Shown: positions 8,738 through 16,618, counted from the stretch's first letter. The stretch: DNA of 64,000 bases from Aldehydirespirator sp965221605 (GCA_965221605.1 CBDCSK010000016.1:62001-126000); one strand, 5' to 3'. Made by a program: numbers and translations. The notes: a model not told the origin generated them from the sequence alone.

Positions 8738-9501
8738 ACCCATCGGAGGCGGGGAACGACCGCGCCTACATTCACGAGTTCGTCGACATCCGGGGAGCCA
8801 ACCGGGCCAACTACATGCACCACATGGCGGCCAACTGGTCGCCGATGGCCCAGGAAGACCGCGACCAGCAGTGTTTCGGGATCTGGGCCGTAGTGGGAAC
8901 GACGGGGCGCTGGCCGCAGGTCTGCAACATCTGGGAGGAGCCCGGGCTGGACGGTCTCGCTCTGTCGCTGACCGGCGAGAACGTCGGCAATGGGCTGCAG
9001 GATCCGAAGCTCGAGCGGTGGTGGCAGGAGGCGGCCCAGTTCCGTCGTGACGGGTTCGATCGCGTGCTGCTGCCGGCGCCGTGGAGTCCGACGATCGACG
9101 AGTCACTGGAGTCGGGGCTGCGGGCCGAGGTCTGCGCCCACGAGATCATCAAGGTGGCGCCCGGTGCGGCGCCGCAAGCGCTCGACCTGGTCCGCTCACA
9201 GGCGATCGCGGCCTACAGGCCGCTCGGCTGGCGTCTCGGCGGAGCCTGGTGGACGACGATGCGCGACGAGGACGAGATCGTGGTGCTCTGGGCGATACCC
9301 GGCGGCTACCAGGCGTGGGCCGCCGGTGAAGCTGCCCAGACCACGGACAGCGGCGTGCTCGCGTGGCGTCGCGAGATGCGCCGGCTAGCGACCGACTGGC
9401 AGCGCATTCTTCTGGCTGCCGCCCCGCTGTGCCCGTGGCGCACCGGACGTCAGCCGAACCGGGACGACCGCGTCGACTGGGAGGACCCCACATGGCCGTG
9501 A
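8734..9501 (+). CDS. uncharacterised two-domain protein, NIPSNAP-like ferredoxin fold suspected
   Basis: A 255-residue protein I cannot assign firmly. It contains two similar strand-helix starts, YIHEFVDIRGANRANYMHH near residue 10 and CAHEIIKVAPGAAPQALDLV near residue 135, each followed by a Trp-rich stretch (WPQVCNIWEEPG; LGGAWWTTMRDEDEIVVLWAIPG). This duplicated dimeric alpha-beta barrel layout is like NIPSNAP/ABM proteins. No cofactor motif is visible. It sits in the middle of the acyl-CoA operon, overlapping the second crotonase by four bases, so a catalytic or binding role on the same substrate is likely. Confidence 0.7.
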   Translation: MNPSEAGNDRAYIHEFVDIRGANRANYMHHMAANWSPMAQEDRDQQCFGIWAVVGTTGRWPQVCNIWEEPGLDGLALSLTGENVGNGLQDPKLERWWQEAAQFRRDGFDRVLLPAPWSPTIDESLESGLRAEVCAHEIIKVAPGAAPQALDLVRSQAIAAYRPLGWRLGGAWWTTMRDEDEIVVLWAIPGGYQAWAAGEAAQTTDSGVLAWRREMRRLATDWQRILLAAAPLCPWRTGRQPNRDDRVDWEDPTWP

Positions 9502-9543
9502 CCGACGACCGGGAGGACCCCGCATGGCTGTGACCGACGACTA
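9479..9543 (+). repeat. 32-bp tandem duplication of a translation start region
   Basis: GGGAGGACCCC-CATGGC-GTGACCGACGAC occurs twice with a 32-base period and two or three substitutions, each copy bearing a ribosome binding site and an ATG (9492 and 9524). Because 32 is not a multiple of three, the first ATG opens only a 13-codon frame ending at 9533, while the second is the real start of the 422-residue gene. Confidence 0.8.
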
Positions 9544-10792
9544 CGCCGGTCCGTTCGACCCGGACTGGAGCCTCGATCGCCTCTCGCGCCCGGCGCTGGC
9601 GCGGCTGTGCCGCGAGCGGATGATCGTGTCGATGTTCCACGACCGGGCGCTCATGCCCCATGTCGCCATGGCGGTGGGGCAGGAGGCGACCATTCGCCAG
9701 GCCGACTCCGAGTGGATCGGGTCCAGCCCCGTCTACACGGCGCGCAACAAGGCCAACCTCGGCATCACCGGCGACGGGGTCGACGCCGCCCTCAAGAGCT
9801 TCCAGTTCGACATCGGCGCGCCGCATCACTTCCTCGACTTCCGCTTCGAGTACGTAGACCATGACCTCGGCTTCTTCTGGCTGCCCTTCTGCGGGGCCCA
9901 CGACTATCTCCGCCAGATCACCAACAACGATCCGCACCTCGTCACGAACATGTGCCACCACATGGAGGACCGAACCTTCGACGCGACCCTCGGAGTCACC
10001 AACCCGAGGCTGCGGGCGATTCCGGTGCATCGCCCCCCAAAGCCCGACGAGTTCACCGGCGATCACTGCCGATGGGAGATCCGTGTGGTCGAAGACGAGC
10101 CCGGCGCCCGGCCCGGCGAACCGAGCCTCGCCGTCGTCTCCGCGTCGAAGGCCGCCCAGGTCGAACTGGCGCTCGGCGACGCCGGTGAGGACGGCGGGAT
10201 GGACGACTACTCCGGCGACTTCAGGCCCGACCTGCGGTTGGAGGACCTGGCGCACCCCGTGCTCGTGCGCCAGGCCAAGGAGTTCGCCCTCGACAACCAC
10301 CTGCTGATGCGCGCCGCGTACTTCTCGGTCGACGAGAACTTCAGCACCGGCCTGCTCGACGACGCGGCGCCCCAGCACCGGGCAGCCATCATGCCGGCGG
10401 TGGTGCGCCGGCTGCGGGGAGCGCTCGCGATCGAGGGCGACGACATGGCCGCCATCGCCAAGTTGCTGCAGCTCGACCCGTTCCTGGTCGAGGACTACGT
10501 CGACTACCGCGTCGAGGTCCATGACGAGCTGTCGGGCGCGGTCGAGTTCGTCGGCGGGCCGGGGCTGGACGACGGCGTCTGTCGCAGCCCGATGGACTGG
10601 CTCGACGGGTTCCGGTTCACCGCCCAAGCTGTCAACCCTCGCTGTGTGGTGACTCAGGTGGACGACCGGCGGTGGGAGCTGCGCATCGACCCCGACGCCG
10701 AGCCCGCCCAACCGCACTGGCTCTCGGACATGACCGACGGAGGCGGGCTCCGCGAGTTCGACCTGACCGAACGCCCGGTGCAGATCCGGTGA
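9524..10792 (+). CDS. uncharacterised protein of the acyl-CoA operon (422 aa, His/Cys-rich core)
   Basis: I do not recognise a named family. The 422-residue soluble protein has no signal peptide or membrane segment. Its N-terminal half is rich in potential metal ligands: HH at 101-102, HDLGFFWLPFCGAHD around 113-127, MCHHMEDRTFD around 143-152, and DHCRW near 180. The C-terminal half has a long helical region (AAIMPAVVRRLRGALAIEGDDMAAIAKLLQ split over about 285-320). The start at 9524 follows GGGAGG; a duplicated upstream copy of the start region encodes only a 13-codon decoy. Operon position implies a role in the acyl-CoA pathway, possibly as a metalloenzyme; that is inference. Confidence 0.75.
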   Translation: MAVTDDYAGPFDPDWSLDRLSRPALARLCRERMIVSMFHDRALMPHVAMAVGQEATIRQADSEWIGSSPVYTARNKANLGITGDGVDAALKSFQFDIGAPHHFLDFRFEYVDHDLGFFWLPFCGAHDYLRQITNNDPHLVTNMCHHMEDRTFDATLGVTNPRLRAIPVHRPPKPDEFTGDHCRWEIRVVEDEPGARPGEPSLAVVSASKAAQVELALGDAGEDGGMDDYSGDFRPDLRLEDLAHPVLVRQAKEFALDNHLLMRAAYFSVDENFSTGLLDDAAPQHRAAIMPAVVRRLRGALAIEGDDMAAIAKLLQLDPFLVEDYVDYRVEVHDELSGAVEFVGGPGLDDGVCRSPMDWLDGFRFTAQAVNPRCVVTQVDDRRWELRIDPDAEPAQPHWLSDMTDGGGLREFDLTERPVQIR

Positions 10793-10884
10793 GCGGGGCC
10801 GCGCTCACCGGCGAGACCATCGCCCGCGCCGACGTCCTGGCGGCGCTCGTGGACCGGTTCGCCGAAATGGACACCCCGTCGTGA
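10789..10884 (+). CDS. mini-gene between enzyme and regulator (31 aa)
   Basis: A GTG-initiated frame of 31 codons that overlaps the preceding stop by four bases and whose TGA overlaps the GTG of the GntR gene by four bases. The product is MSGAALTGETIARADVLAALV followed by DRFAEMDTPS, an amphipathic helix-like peptide. The double coupling keeps translation continuous through the operon. It may be a small protein, a remnant of a larger gene, or merely a coupling device; I see no family. Confidence 0.45.
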   Translation: MSGAALTGETIARADVLAALVDRFAEMDTPS

Positions 10885-11552
10885 CCGAGATCGCGCCCAT
10901 CGAGCGCCCGTCGACGAGCGACCGGGTCGCCGAGGAGGTTCGGCGGCTGGTCTGGACCGGCGAGCTGACTGCCGGCGCCCGACTCAACCAGGACGACCTG
11001 GCGCAACGGTTCGGCGTGAGCCGCATCCCGGTACGCGAGGCGCTCATCGCGCTGGCGCATGCCGGCATGATCTCGATGACGCCGCACCGGGGGGCGTTCG
11101 TCGAGCCGCTCACCGCCGAGGCGGTCAGCGATCTCTACGAGCTCTATGCCCGTGTCGACGGCTTCGCCATCGACAAGGCGTTCGAGCGCGGCCGTGACCT
11201 GGACGCGCTCATCGCTGATCTCCGGTCGGCGGCAGATGCGCCCGACAGCGACTCGCTGTTCGATCGGGTCGTGTCGGCCCGTCGCCGGCTCCACGCGCTC
11301 GGGGGCTCCCCCCGCTTCGACGCGGTTGCCCGCGGCCTCGTCGGGCTCGTCCCCGGCAACTTCTTCATGGAGGTCGCCGGCGCCGGCGAGATCGCCCGGC
11401 GCCAGCTCTGGTTGGTCGCCGACGCGCTGGAGGCGGGGCGGGCCGACGCGGCCACCGGGCACTACGCCGCGATGCTCCACGAGCAGGGGAAGCTCGTCGT
11501 CGACCGGCTCCGCGAGAACGGTGCCCTGGTCCTTCAGAAGGAGGGACCGTGA
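10881..11552 (+). CDS. GntR-family transcriptional regulator (FCD domain)
   Basis: A 223-residue regulator. The N-terminal winged helix-turn-helix is clear: DRVAEEVRRLVWTGELTAGA, then LNQDDLAQRFGVSRIPVREALIALAHAGMI and the wing MTPHRGAFVEPL. The remaining helical part is an FCD-type effector domain, although some metal-ligand His of typical FCD proteins are not obvious. It is embedded in the acyl-CoA operon and is the best candidate to bind the TGTATACA palindrome at 4304-4311, giving autoregulation by an acyl-CoA or acid intermediate. Confidence 0.88.
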   Translation: MTEIAPIERPSTSDRVAEEVRRLVWTGELTAGARLNQDDLAQRFGVSRIPVREALIALAHAGMISMTPHRGAFVEPLTAEAVSDLYELYARVDGFAIDKAFERGRDLDALIADLRSAADAPDSDSLFDRVVSARRRLHALGGSPRFDAVARGLVGLVPGNFFMEVAGAGEIARRQLWLVADALEAGRADAATGHYAAMLHEQGKLVVDRLRENGALVLQKEGP

Positions 11553-13087
11553 CGCCACCAGAGACGCTCGTCGAGTTGATCGACCACGCCGCGAGGAGCT
11601 GGCCGCAGCACCCGATGCTGCTGTCGCGGCAGGGCGACCGCTGCACCTACGAGGAGTACCGCGATCGTGTCGAGGAGATGGCCGCCGGGCTCCGGGCGCT
11701 CGGAGTTCGGGCCGGCAGCGTCGTGTCGTGGATCCTGCCGACATGGGTCGACACGGTCGTGCTGGCCGGTGCACTGTCCCGGCTCGGTGCCGTGCAGAAC
11801 CCGATCATCGCGATCTACCGCGACCGCGAAGTGGGGTTCTGTTGTCGCCAGGCGGGCACCGGACTGCTCATCACCCCCGCGGAGTTCGGAGGCTTCGACT
11901 TCGAGGCCATGGCCGAGCGGGTCGCGGCCGACGTTGACGGGCTCGACACGCTGACGGTCGCGCCGGGCTCCTTCCCGAGGGGCGACGCGGCGACGCTGCC
12001 CTCCTCAGCCGCCCCGGGCGACGGCGACGTCCGGTGGCTGACGTACACGTCGGGCACCACGGCCGACCCGAAAGGCGCTCGCCACGCCGACACGACGGTG
12101 GGAGCGTTCCCGCTCGCCATGAGCCGGCGCCTCGATGTTCGCGCCGGCGATCGCTACTCGCTCACGTTCCCGTTCCCGCACATCGGCGGGATCGGGCTGT
12201 TGTTCATGGCGTTGCAGACTGGGTGTACCCATCTGCTCGACGAGACAGTAGACCCCGTCGCCACGGTCGAGTTCCTGTCCGAGAACGATTGCACGCACGC
12301 CGGAACCGGCACGCCGTTCTACCTCATGTACCTCGCCGCGCAGGAGCGCCGATCGGCGGCCGGGACGGGCCGGCTGTTTCCGAACCTGAAGGTCTGCCCC
12401 GGTGGGGGTGCGCCGATCCCGCCCGCGCTTCACCGAAGGGTGGTCGAGGAGCTCGGCGGTGTGGGCATCTGCTCGGGCTGGGGGCTGACGGAGGCACCGG
12501 TCCTCACCAACGGCGACGTCAACGACCCGGACGAGAGGATGGCGAACTCCGAAGGTCGCGCCATGCCCGGCGTCGACCTGATCACGGTCGCCGCGGACGG
12601 CAGCCGATGTGCGCCCGGCACCGAGGGAGAACTCCGCGCCAAGGGGCCCCAGGTGATGCTTGGCTACGTCGACGCGACACTCGATGCCGAGGCGTTCGAC
12701 CGCGACGGCTACTTCCGCACCGGAGACCTCGGCATCATCGACGCCGCGGGCTATGTGACGATCACCGGACGCCTCAAGGAAATCATCATCCGAAACGGCG
12801 AGAACATCTCGGCCAAGGAGGTCGAGGACCTTCTGTTCACCTGGTCGGATGTGGCCGACGTCGCGGTGTTCGGGATCCCCGACGATCGCACCGGCGAACG
12901 TGTCGTCGCCGCGATCGTGCCTGCCGGCGGCGCCAGGCCCACGGTCGACGGCGTCGCCGACTTCCTTCGGGGCGCCGGGCTTCGAACGCAGGCCATCCCG
13001 GAAAGCATCGAACTGCGGGAGTCGCTCCCGCGCAACCCAGCCGGCAAGGTCTTGAAGCGGCTGCTTCAGAGCGGTCACGAGCGGTGA
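11549..13087 (+). CDS. AMP-forming acyl-CoA synthetase
   Basis: A full-length (512-residue) ANL ligase and the last gene of the operon. Motifs in order: LTYTSGTTADPKGARH P-loop, the central SGWGLTEAPVL, YFRTGDLGIIDAAGYVTITGRLKEIIIRNGENISAKEVED hinge spread over about 390-430, and PRNPAGKVLKRLL with the catalytic Lys. The style resembles cyclohexanecarboxylate or 2-hydroxy/aryl acid CoA ligases. It overlaps the GntR gene by four bases. Having two ligases in one operon suggests that two different acids, perhaps substrate and a cleavage product, are activated. Confidence 0.92.
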   Translation: MTPPETLVELIDHAARSWPQHPMLLSRQGDRCTYEEYRDRVEEMAAGLRALGVRAGSVVSWILPTWVDTVVLAGALSRLGAVQNPIIAIYRDREVGFCCRQAGTGLLITPAEFGGFDFEAMAERVAADVDGLDTLTVAPGSFPRGDAATLPSSAAPGDGDVRWLTYTSGTTADPKGARHADTTVGAFPLAMSRRLDVRAGDRYSLTFPFPHIGGIGLLFMALQTGCTHLLDETVDPVATVEFLSENDCTHAGTGTPFYLMYLAAQERRSAAGTGRLFPNLKVCPGGGAPIPPALHRRVVEELGGVGICSGWGLTEAPVLTNGDVNDPDERMANSEGRAMPGVDLITVAADGSRCAPGTEGELRAKGPQVMLGYVDATLDAEAFDRDGYFRTGDLGIIDAAGYVTITGRLKEIIIRNGENISAKEVEDLLFTWSDVADVAVFGIPDDRTGERVVAAIVPAGGARPTVDGVADFLRGAGLRTQAIPESIELRESLPRNPAGKVLKRLLQSGHER

Positions 13088-13181
13088 GCAAGAGCACGAA
13101 TGTCCTGTGATCTCTGACTGTGCGTCGAGAGTCGTTCATGTAGAGCCACCCCAACCGAAGCCGCTCAGTAAGGTTGTGGTC

Positions 13182-13625
13182 ATGGGTCTGCGGCTCGTCG
13201 AAACGCACGACTTGGTATCGGCCCGCCTTCGTGAAGCCGGCCAGCTCTACACCAAGGGCCGGCGAGAACTCGTGGAACTCCTCGTTCGCGCCGGTCGGCC
13301 GGCGACCATACCCGAGATGCTCGAGCTGCGCCCCAGCCTGACGCAGAGCTCGCTCTACCGCAACATGGCCGACCTTGAGAGCGTGGGCATCGTGCGGCGA
13401 GTCGTCGGCGTCGATGACCCGACTCGCTACGAGTTCTCCGTTGACGTCATCGGCCATCACCACCACACCATCTGCACCGTGTGCGGAGGCGTTACCGACT
13501 TCTTCATGGCTCCCGGGGCCGAACGCAGTCTCGAGGCATCACTCAACGAAGCGCTGAGCACGACCGGGTTCCAGCCGAGCTCCCATCGGCTTGACGTGTT
13601 CGGCGCCTGCCCCGACTGCTCCTGA
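13182..13625 (+). CDS. Fur-family metal-responsive regulator
   Basis: A 147-residue Fur-superfamily repressor. The winged helix spans about residues 10-85 (LREAGQLYTKGRRELVELLVRAG; SLTQSSLYRNMADLESVGIVRRV). The dimer/metal domain follows with EFSVDVIGHHHHTICTVCG and the C-terminal HRLDVFGACPDCS, so both CxxC pairs for structural zinc and the His cluster are intact. Directly downstream lie an inverted repeat and a ZnuA-like zinc-binding lipoprotein, so a zinc sensor (Zur) is the likely identity, but the sequence alone does not exclude another metal. Confidence 0.88.
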   Translation: MGLRLVETHDLVSARLREAGQLYTKGRRELVELLVRAGRPATIPEMLELRPSLTQSSLYRNMADLESVGIVRRVVGVDDPTRYEFSVDVIGHHHHTICTVCGGVTDFFMAPGAERSLEASLNEALSTTGFQPSSHRLDVFGACPDCS

Positions 13626-13724
13626 TCGCCCGGCAGCGACGGAGACGCCCGCACCCGACAGGCTGCGGATCGTTGTTGGGCGACGAGACGGCGGCCGGAT
13701 CGAGGTATACCGCGCTGCCTGCTT

Positions 13725-13747
13725 ATGGGAACGGCTCTTATTCCCAT
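13725..13747. promoter_or_regulatory. inverted repeat ATGGGAA-N9-TTCCCAT, candidate Zur/Fur operator
   Basis: A perfect 7-bp inverted repeat with 9-base spacer located 45 bases before the start of the ZnuA-like gene and 100 bases after the Fur-family gene. TTAGAGT right after it could be the -10 element, so a bound repressor would block transcription. The repeat is not the textbook Zur box, so the assignment rests on position and symmetry. Confidence 0.5.
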
Positions 13748-13792
13748 TAGAGTGAGACTCAACGCTGTTTGAGTACCCGAGGGAGCATCGCC

Positions 13793-15049
13793 GTGCGACA
13801 AGGAACGAGACTTCAGGGCCATCCCTGCCGGGCATCCGCAGGATCATCGTGGGCCCGCAGTCGGATACTGGTCGCGACGGTGGCCGCAGCGGCTCTGGTG
13901 GCAGCGGCTTGCTCGGGAGACCCATCGCCCGAGCCGTCGAGCGCCGGCGCTGACACTCCGACGATCGTGGCCACCACCAGCATCTGGGCCGACGTAGTCG
14001 CCAATGTGGCCTGCGACGGGCTGGCCGAGGTGGTGACCATCATCCCGGTCGGCAGCGATCCTCACGGCTACGAGCCGTCGCTGCAGGACACCGAGCGAAT
14101 GACGAATGCCTCGCTGGTGGTGGCCAACGGCCTCACGTTGGAGGGACGCCTAGACGACACTCTCGAAGTGGTGGCGGCGTCCGGCACTCCGGTGCTCCAT
14201 TTCGCCGAACACATGGACCCCATCCCGTTCGAATCCGAGGCAGGCCACCACGACGACCACGAGGACGAACACGGCCACGACCACGACGACGAAGGCCACG
14301 ACGACGAAGACGGCCACGACCACGACGACGAAGGCCACATGGACGACCACGAGGACGAACACGGCCACGACCACGACGACGAAGGCCACGACGACGAAGA
14401 CGGCCACGGCCACGACGACGAAGGCCACATGGACGACCACGACGACGAAGGCCACGAGGACGAACACGGCCACGAGGACGAACACGGCCACATGGACGAA
14501 CACGGCCACGCCCACGGGGCGGAAGATCCGCATGTGTGGTTGGATCCCCACCGGGTAGCTGAGGCGCTGCCAATCCTCGCTCAAGCGCTGACGGCCGACG
14601 CCGGCCTGGACGAGGCCGCGGTCCAAGCGTGTCTGGCCAGTTACCAGGCTGAGCTTGAGGCGGTGGACGCCGAGATCGCCGCCAAAGTCGAGCAGCTACC
14701 CGCAGAAAGCCGCAAGCTGGTCACCAACCACGACGCCTTCGCGTACTACGCGGCCCGGTACGGATTCGAGGTCATCGGCACCGTCATCCCGTCTCTGTCG
14801 AGCATGGCGGAGGCCAATCCCGCCGGGCTCGAGGAGCTGGCCCAGATCATCGAGCACGAGGGGATCAAGGCCATCTTCGCCGAGATCCAGCACTCCGGCG
14901 ACGACATCGAGGCCCTGGCTGCCCGGATCGGCGGTGTAGAAGTGGTCACCCTCTACACCGGCACCCTCGGGCCTCCCGGCAGCGGCGCTGAGACCTACAC
15001 CGGATACCTGCGCACCAACACCGACCTGATAGTCGACTCCCTCAACTGA
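13793..15049 (+). CDS. znuA: zinc-type ABC transporter substrate-binding lipoprotein (ZnuA-like) with expanded His/Asp-rich loop
   Basis: A 418-residue cluster A-I metal-binding lipoprotein. It starts at GTG 13793 after GAGGGAG; a signal sequence ends in the lipobox LVAAAC with Cys40. The body has IVATTSIWADVV, VGSDPHGYEP (first metal His), AEDPHVWLDPHRV (second His), TNHDAFAYYAARYGFEVIG and a late FAEIQHSGDDIEAL (the usual EPQ becomes EIQ). Between the two His motifs, residues about 153-243 consist of an extreme His/Asp/Glu/Gly repeat, far longer than the usual ZnuA loop. No permease or ATPase gene accompanies it, so it must work with a transporter encoded elsewhere or act as a metal buffer. 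Confidence 0.93.
   Translation: MRQGTRLQGHPCRASAGSSWARSRILVATVAAAALVAAACSGDPSPEPSSAGADTPTIVATTSIWADVVANVACDGLAEVVTIIPVGSDPHGYEPSLQDTERMTNASLVVANGLTLEGRLDDTLEVVAASGTPVLHFAEHMDPIPFESEAGHHDDHEDEHGHDHDDEGHDDEDGHDHDDEGHMDDHEDEHGHDHDDEGHDDEDGHGHDDEGHMDDHDDEGHEDEHGHEDEHGHMDEHGHAHGAEDPHVWLDPHRVAEALPILAQALTADAGLDEAAVQACLASYQAELEAVDAEIAAKVEQLPAESRKLVTNHDAFAYYAARYGFEVIGTVIPSLSSMAEANPAGLEELAQIIEHEGIKAIFAEIQHSGDDIEALAARIGGVEVVTLYTGTLGPPGSGAETYTGYLRTNTDLIVDSLN
14250..14515 (+). repeat. 90-bp tandem repeat encoding the His/Asp-rich loop
   Basis: The segment beginning at about 14253 recurs at about 14343 with a period of 90 bases (30 codons) and almost no mismatches, followed by shorter degenerate units (GGCCACGAGGACGAACAC). 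The near identity indicates recent expansion by slippage or unequal crossover; the period keeps the ZnuA-like frame. Confidence 0.85.
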
Positions 15050-15073
15050 GCCGGGCTGGAGGCATCCACTTCG

Positions 15074-15193
15074 TGGACGCGCTGGAATCGGCGCGCCGCA
15101 GCACGGCTGGCGCGGCTGGGGCGACCGGTCAAGAAGATGATCGGCGGCAAGATCGGGTGGCTCGACGAGGGCTTCGAACTCGCCATGACCTGA
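15074..15193 (+). pseudogene. rhodanese C-terminal remnant
   Basis: An open stretch without a start encodes WNRRAAARLARLGRPVKKMI followed by GGKIGWLDEGFELA, the typical end of a single-domain rhodanese after the active-site loop (compare the family pattern of CNxAxxAAxxLxxLGxxVKxMxGGxxxWxxxG). The catalytic Cys and everything before it are missing, and the frame begins immediately after the ZnuA-like gene. It is a decayed fragment, probably left by a deletion. Confidence 0.5.
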
Positions 15194-15278
15194 CGTACCG
15201 CGAAGGCCGCGGGTTGTACAGTCGGCGGGCATCGATCACGTCAAGCCAGAACGAGGGGGCACCACGAGCGAACCGCGG

Positions 15279-15701
15279 TTGAACGAGCACGGTGCCGAGA
15301 TCACGTCCCAGCGCATCTTCAACTGGGAGGAGCTCGATGGGGTGCGCTGGGACGACGACAAGGTCGACGCGCAGATCGTCACCGGCGAGCACATGCACCT
15401 CATCCGGGCCGTCTACGAGCCGGGTGCCACGTACCCGATGCACAGCCATCCTCATGAGCAGTTCAGCCTGCTGCTGTCGGGCCGCCTCCTGCTGACCGTC
15501 GGCGACGAGACCCGCGAGATCGGGCCGGGCGACGGCTGGTACGCGCCCGGAGGTGTGCCCCACGGCGGCCAGGTGCTCGGCGACGAGCCGGCAGTCTTCC
15601 TCGACGTCTACTCCCCGGCGACGGCCTGGATCCTCGACGTGTTCGCGACCGGCCGGCCGATCCCAGCCTCGGGCCGCAGTGAAGCGGAGCCGCGAGGTTG
15701 A
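15279..15701 (+). CDS. cupin-domain protein
   Basis: A 140-residue single-domain cupin. Motif 1 is YPMHSHPHEQFSLLLSGRLLLTVGDE, with the metal-ligand His residues and Glu/Gln, and motif 2 is WYAPGGVPHGGQVLGDE with the last His. The start is TTG after a rather distant GAGGGGG; no better in-frame start is visible. It overlaps the TTG/ATG region of the PhyH gene, so the two are coupled. Small cupins of this kind may be isomerases, dioxygenases or sensors; the target is unknown. Confidence 0.82.
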   Translation: MNEHGAEITSQRIFNWEELDGVRWDDDKVDAQIVTGEHMHLIRAVYEPGATYPMHSHPHEQFSLLLSGRLLLTVGDETREIGPGDGWYAPGGVPHGGQVLGDEPAVFLDVYSPATAWILDVFATGRPIPASGRSEAEPRG

Positions 15702-15703
15702 GC

Positions 15704-16618
15704 ATGAAGAACGTCTTCGGGACCGGCGTGGACACCTCCGAGGTCGCCGCGGCGGTGTCCCGCGACGGGTACGCGGTGGTGCGCGACGCCATCGACACGG
15801 ACACCGTCGCGGCGGTTGCCGCCGACCTCCAGCCGTACTTGGATGCCGCCCACACCGGCCACGAGGCCTTCATGGGCAGCCTCACCAAGCGGTTCGGCGC
15901 GCTGATCGCGAAGTCGACCGCGGTGCAGGCGTTGATCATGCACCCGACCGTGCTCGCGGTGGCCGATCACGCCCTGCTGCCGAGCTGCGCGGCGTACCGG
16001 GTCCACTACACCGGCGTCATGCACCTCGAGCCGGGCGAGAAGCAGCAGGTGCTGCACCGCGACACGTCGGTGTACCCCTTCGCCAACCCTTGCCCCCCGC
16101 TCACGGTGGCCACCATGTGGGCGATCACGGACTTCACCCGACAGAACGGGGGCACCCGGATCTGTCCGGGCAGTCACCGGTGGACGAGCGACCGGGTGCC
16201 GACCCGGGACGACGTGGTCGCCGCCGAGATGCCGGCCGGCTCGGTCCTGATCTACGTCGGCAACGTCATCCACGGCGGAGGGTCGAACCGGTCGGACCAG
16301 ACCCGCACCGGAGTGGCGCTGCACTACTCCCTCGGATGGCTGCGCCAGGAGGAGAACCAGTACCTGGCCGTGGATGCGCAACTGGCCCGGACGCTGCCCG
16401 ACGAGCTCCAGGAGCTGATGGGGTACTCCCTCGGGTCGTCCAATCTCGGCTTCGTCGACCACGTGGCGCCCAAGGACTACCTCCACGGCGTGCGCGACCC
16501 GTCCGAGAGCGACCTCAGCCCGACTGGGATGAGCGAGCGGGTCGATGCACTGGAGCGCTTCCACGTCAGCCACACCGCCCGGGGCCCAGCCCGCCACTAC
16601 GACGTCAACACCGACTGA
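15704..16618 (+). CDS. phytanoyl-CoA dioxygenase (PhyH) family protein
   Basis: A 304-residue Fe(II)/2-oxoglutarate dioxygenase. The iron-binding HxD is in QQVLHRDTSVYPF, the distal His in IHGGGSNRSDQTRTGV, with the Arg for 2-oxoglutarate just after it. The double-stranded beta-helix strands between (NGGTRICPGSHRW) are typical PhyH. It is coupled to the cupin gene. PhyH enzymes hydroxylate CoA esters, small natural products or osmolytes; the target is not evident. Confidence 0.88.
   Translation: MKNVFGTGVDTSEVAAAVSRDGYAVVRDAIDTDTVAAVAADLQPYLDAAHTGHEAFMGSLTKRFGALIAKSTAVQALIMHPTVLAVADHALLPSCAAYRVHYTGVMHLEPGEKQQVLHRDTSVYPFANPCPPLTVATMWAITDFTRQNGGTRICPGSHRWTSDRVPTRDDVVAAEMPAGSVLIYVGNVIHGGGSNRSDQTRTGVALHYSLGWLRQEENQYLAVDAQLARTLPDELQELMGYSLGSSNLGFVDHVAPKDYLHGVRDPSESDLSPTGMSERVDALERFHVSHTARGPARHYDVNTD

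Noticed and set aside
14250..14515. Regular repeats that could suggest a CRISPR array
   Set aside because: Repeats are contiguous, coding and lack unique spacers; they encode a His/Asp loop in frame with znuA.
15047..15193. TGA of the znuA-like gene as a selenocysteine or readthrough codon linking to the rhodanese piece
   Set aside because: The fragment is in the same frame by chance, lacks the rhodanese active site, znuA ends at its natural C-terminus and no hairpin of the right spacing is evident.
15933..15940. TGATCATG in the PhyH gene and similar TGATCA words in coding sequence (26938, 42817, 43268) as further operators
   Set aside because: They lie inside coding regions and lack the full ATGATCAT octamer and the flanking TAGAAT.
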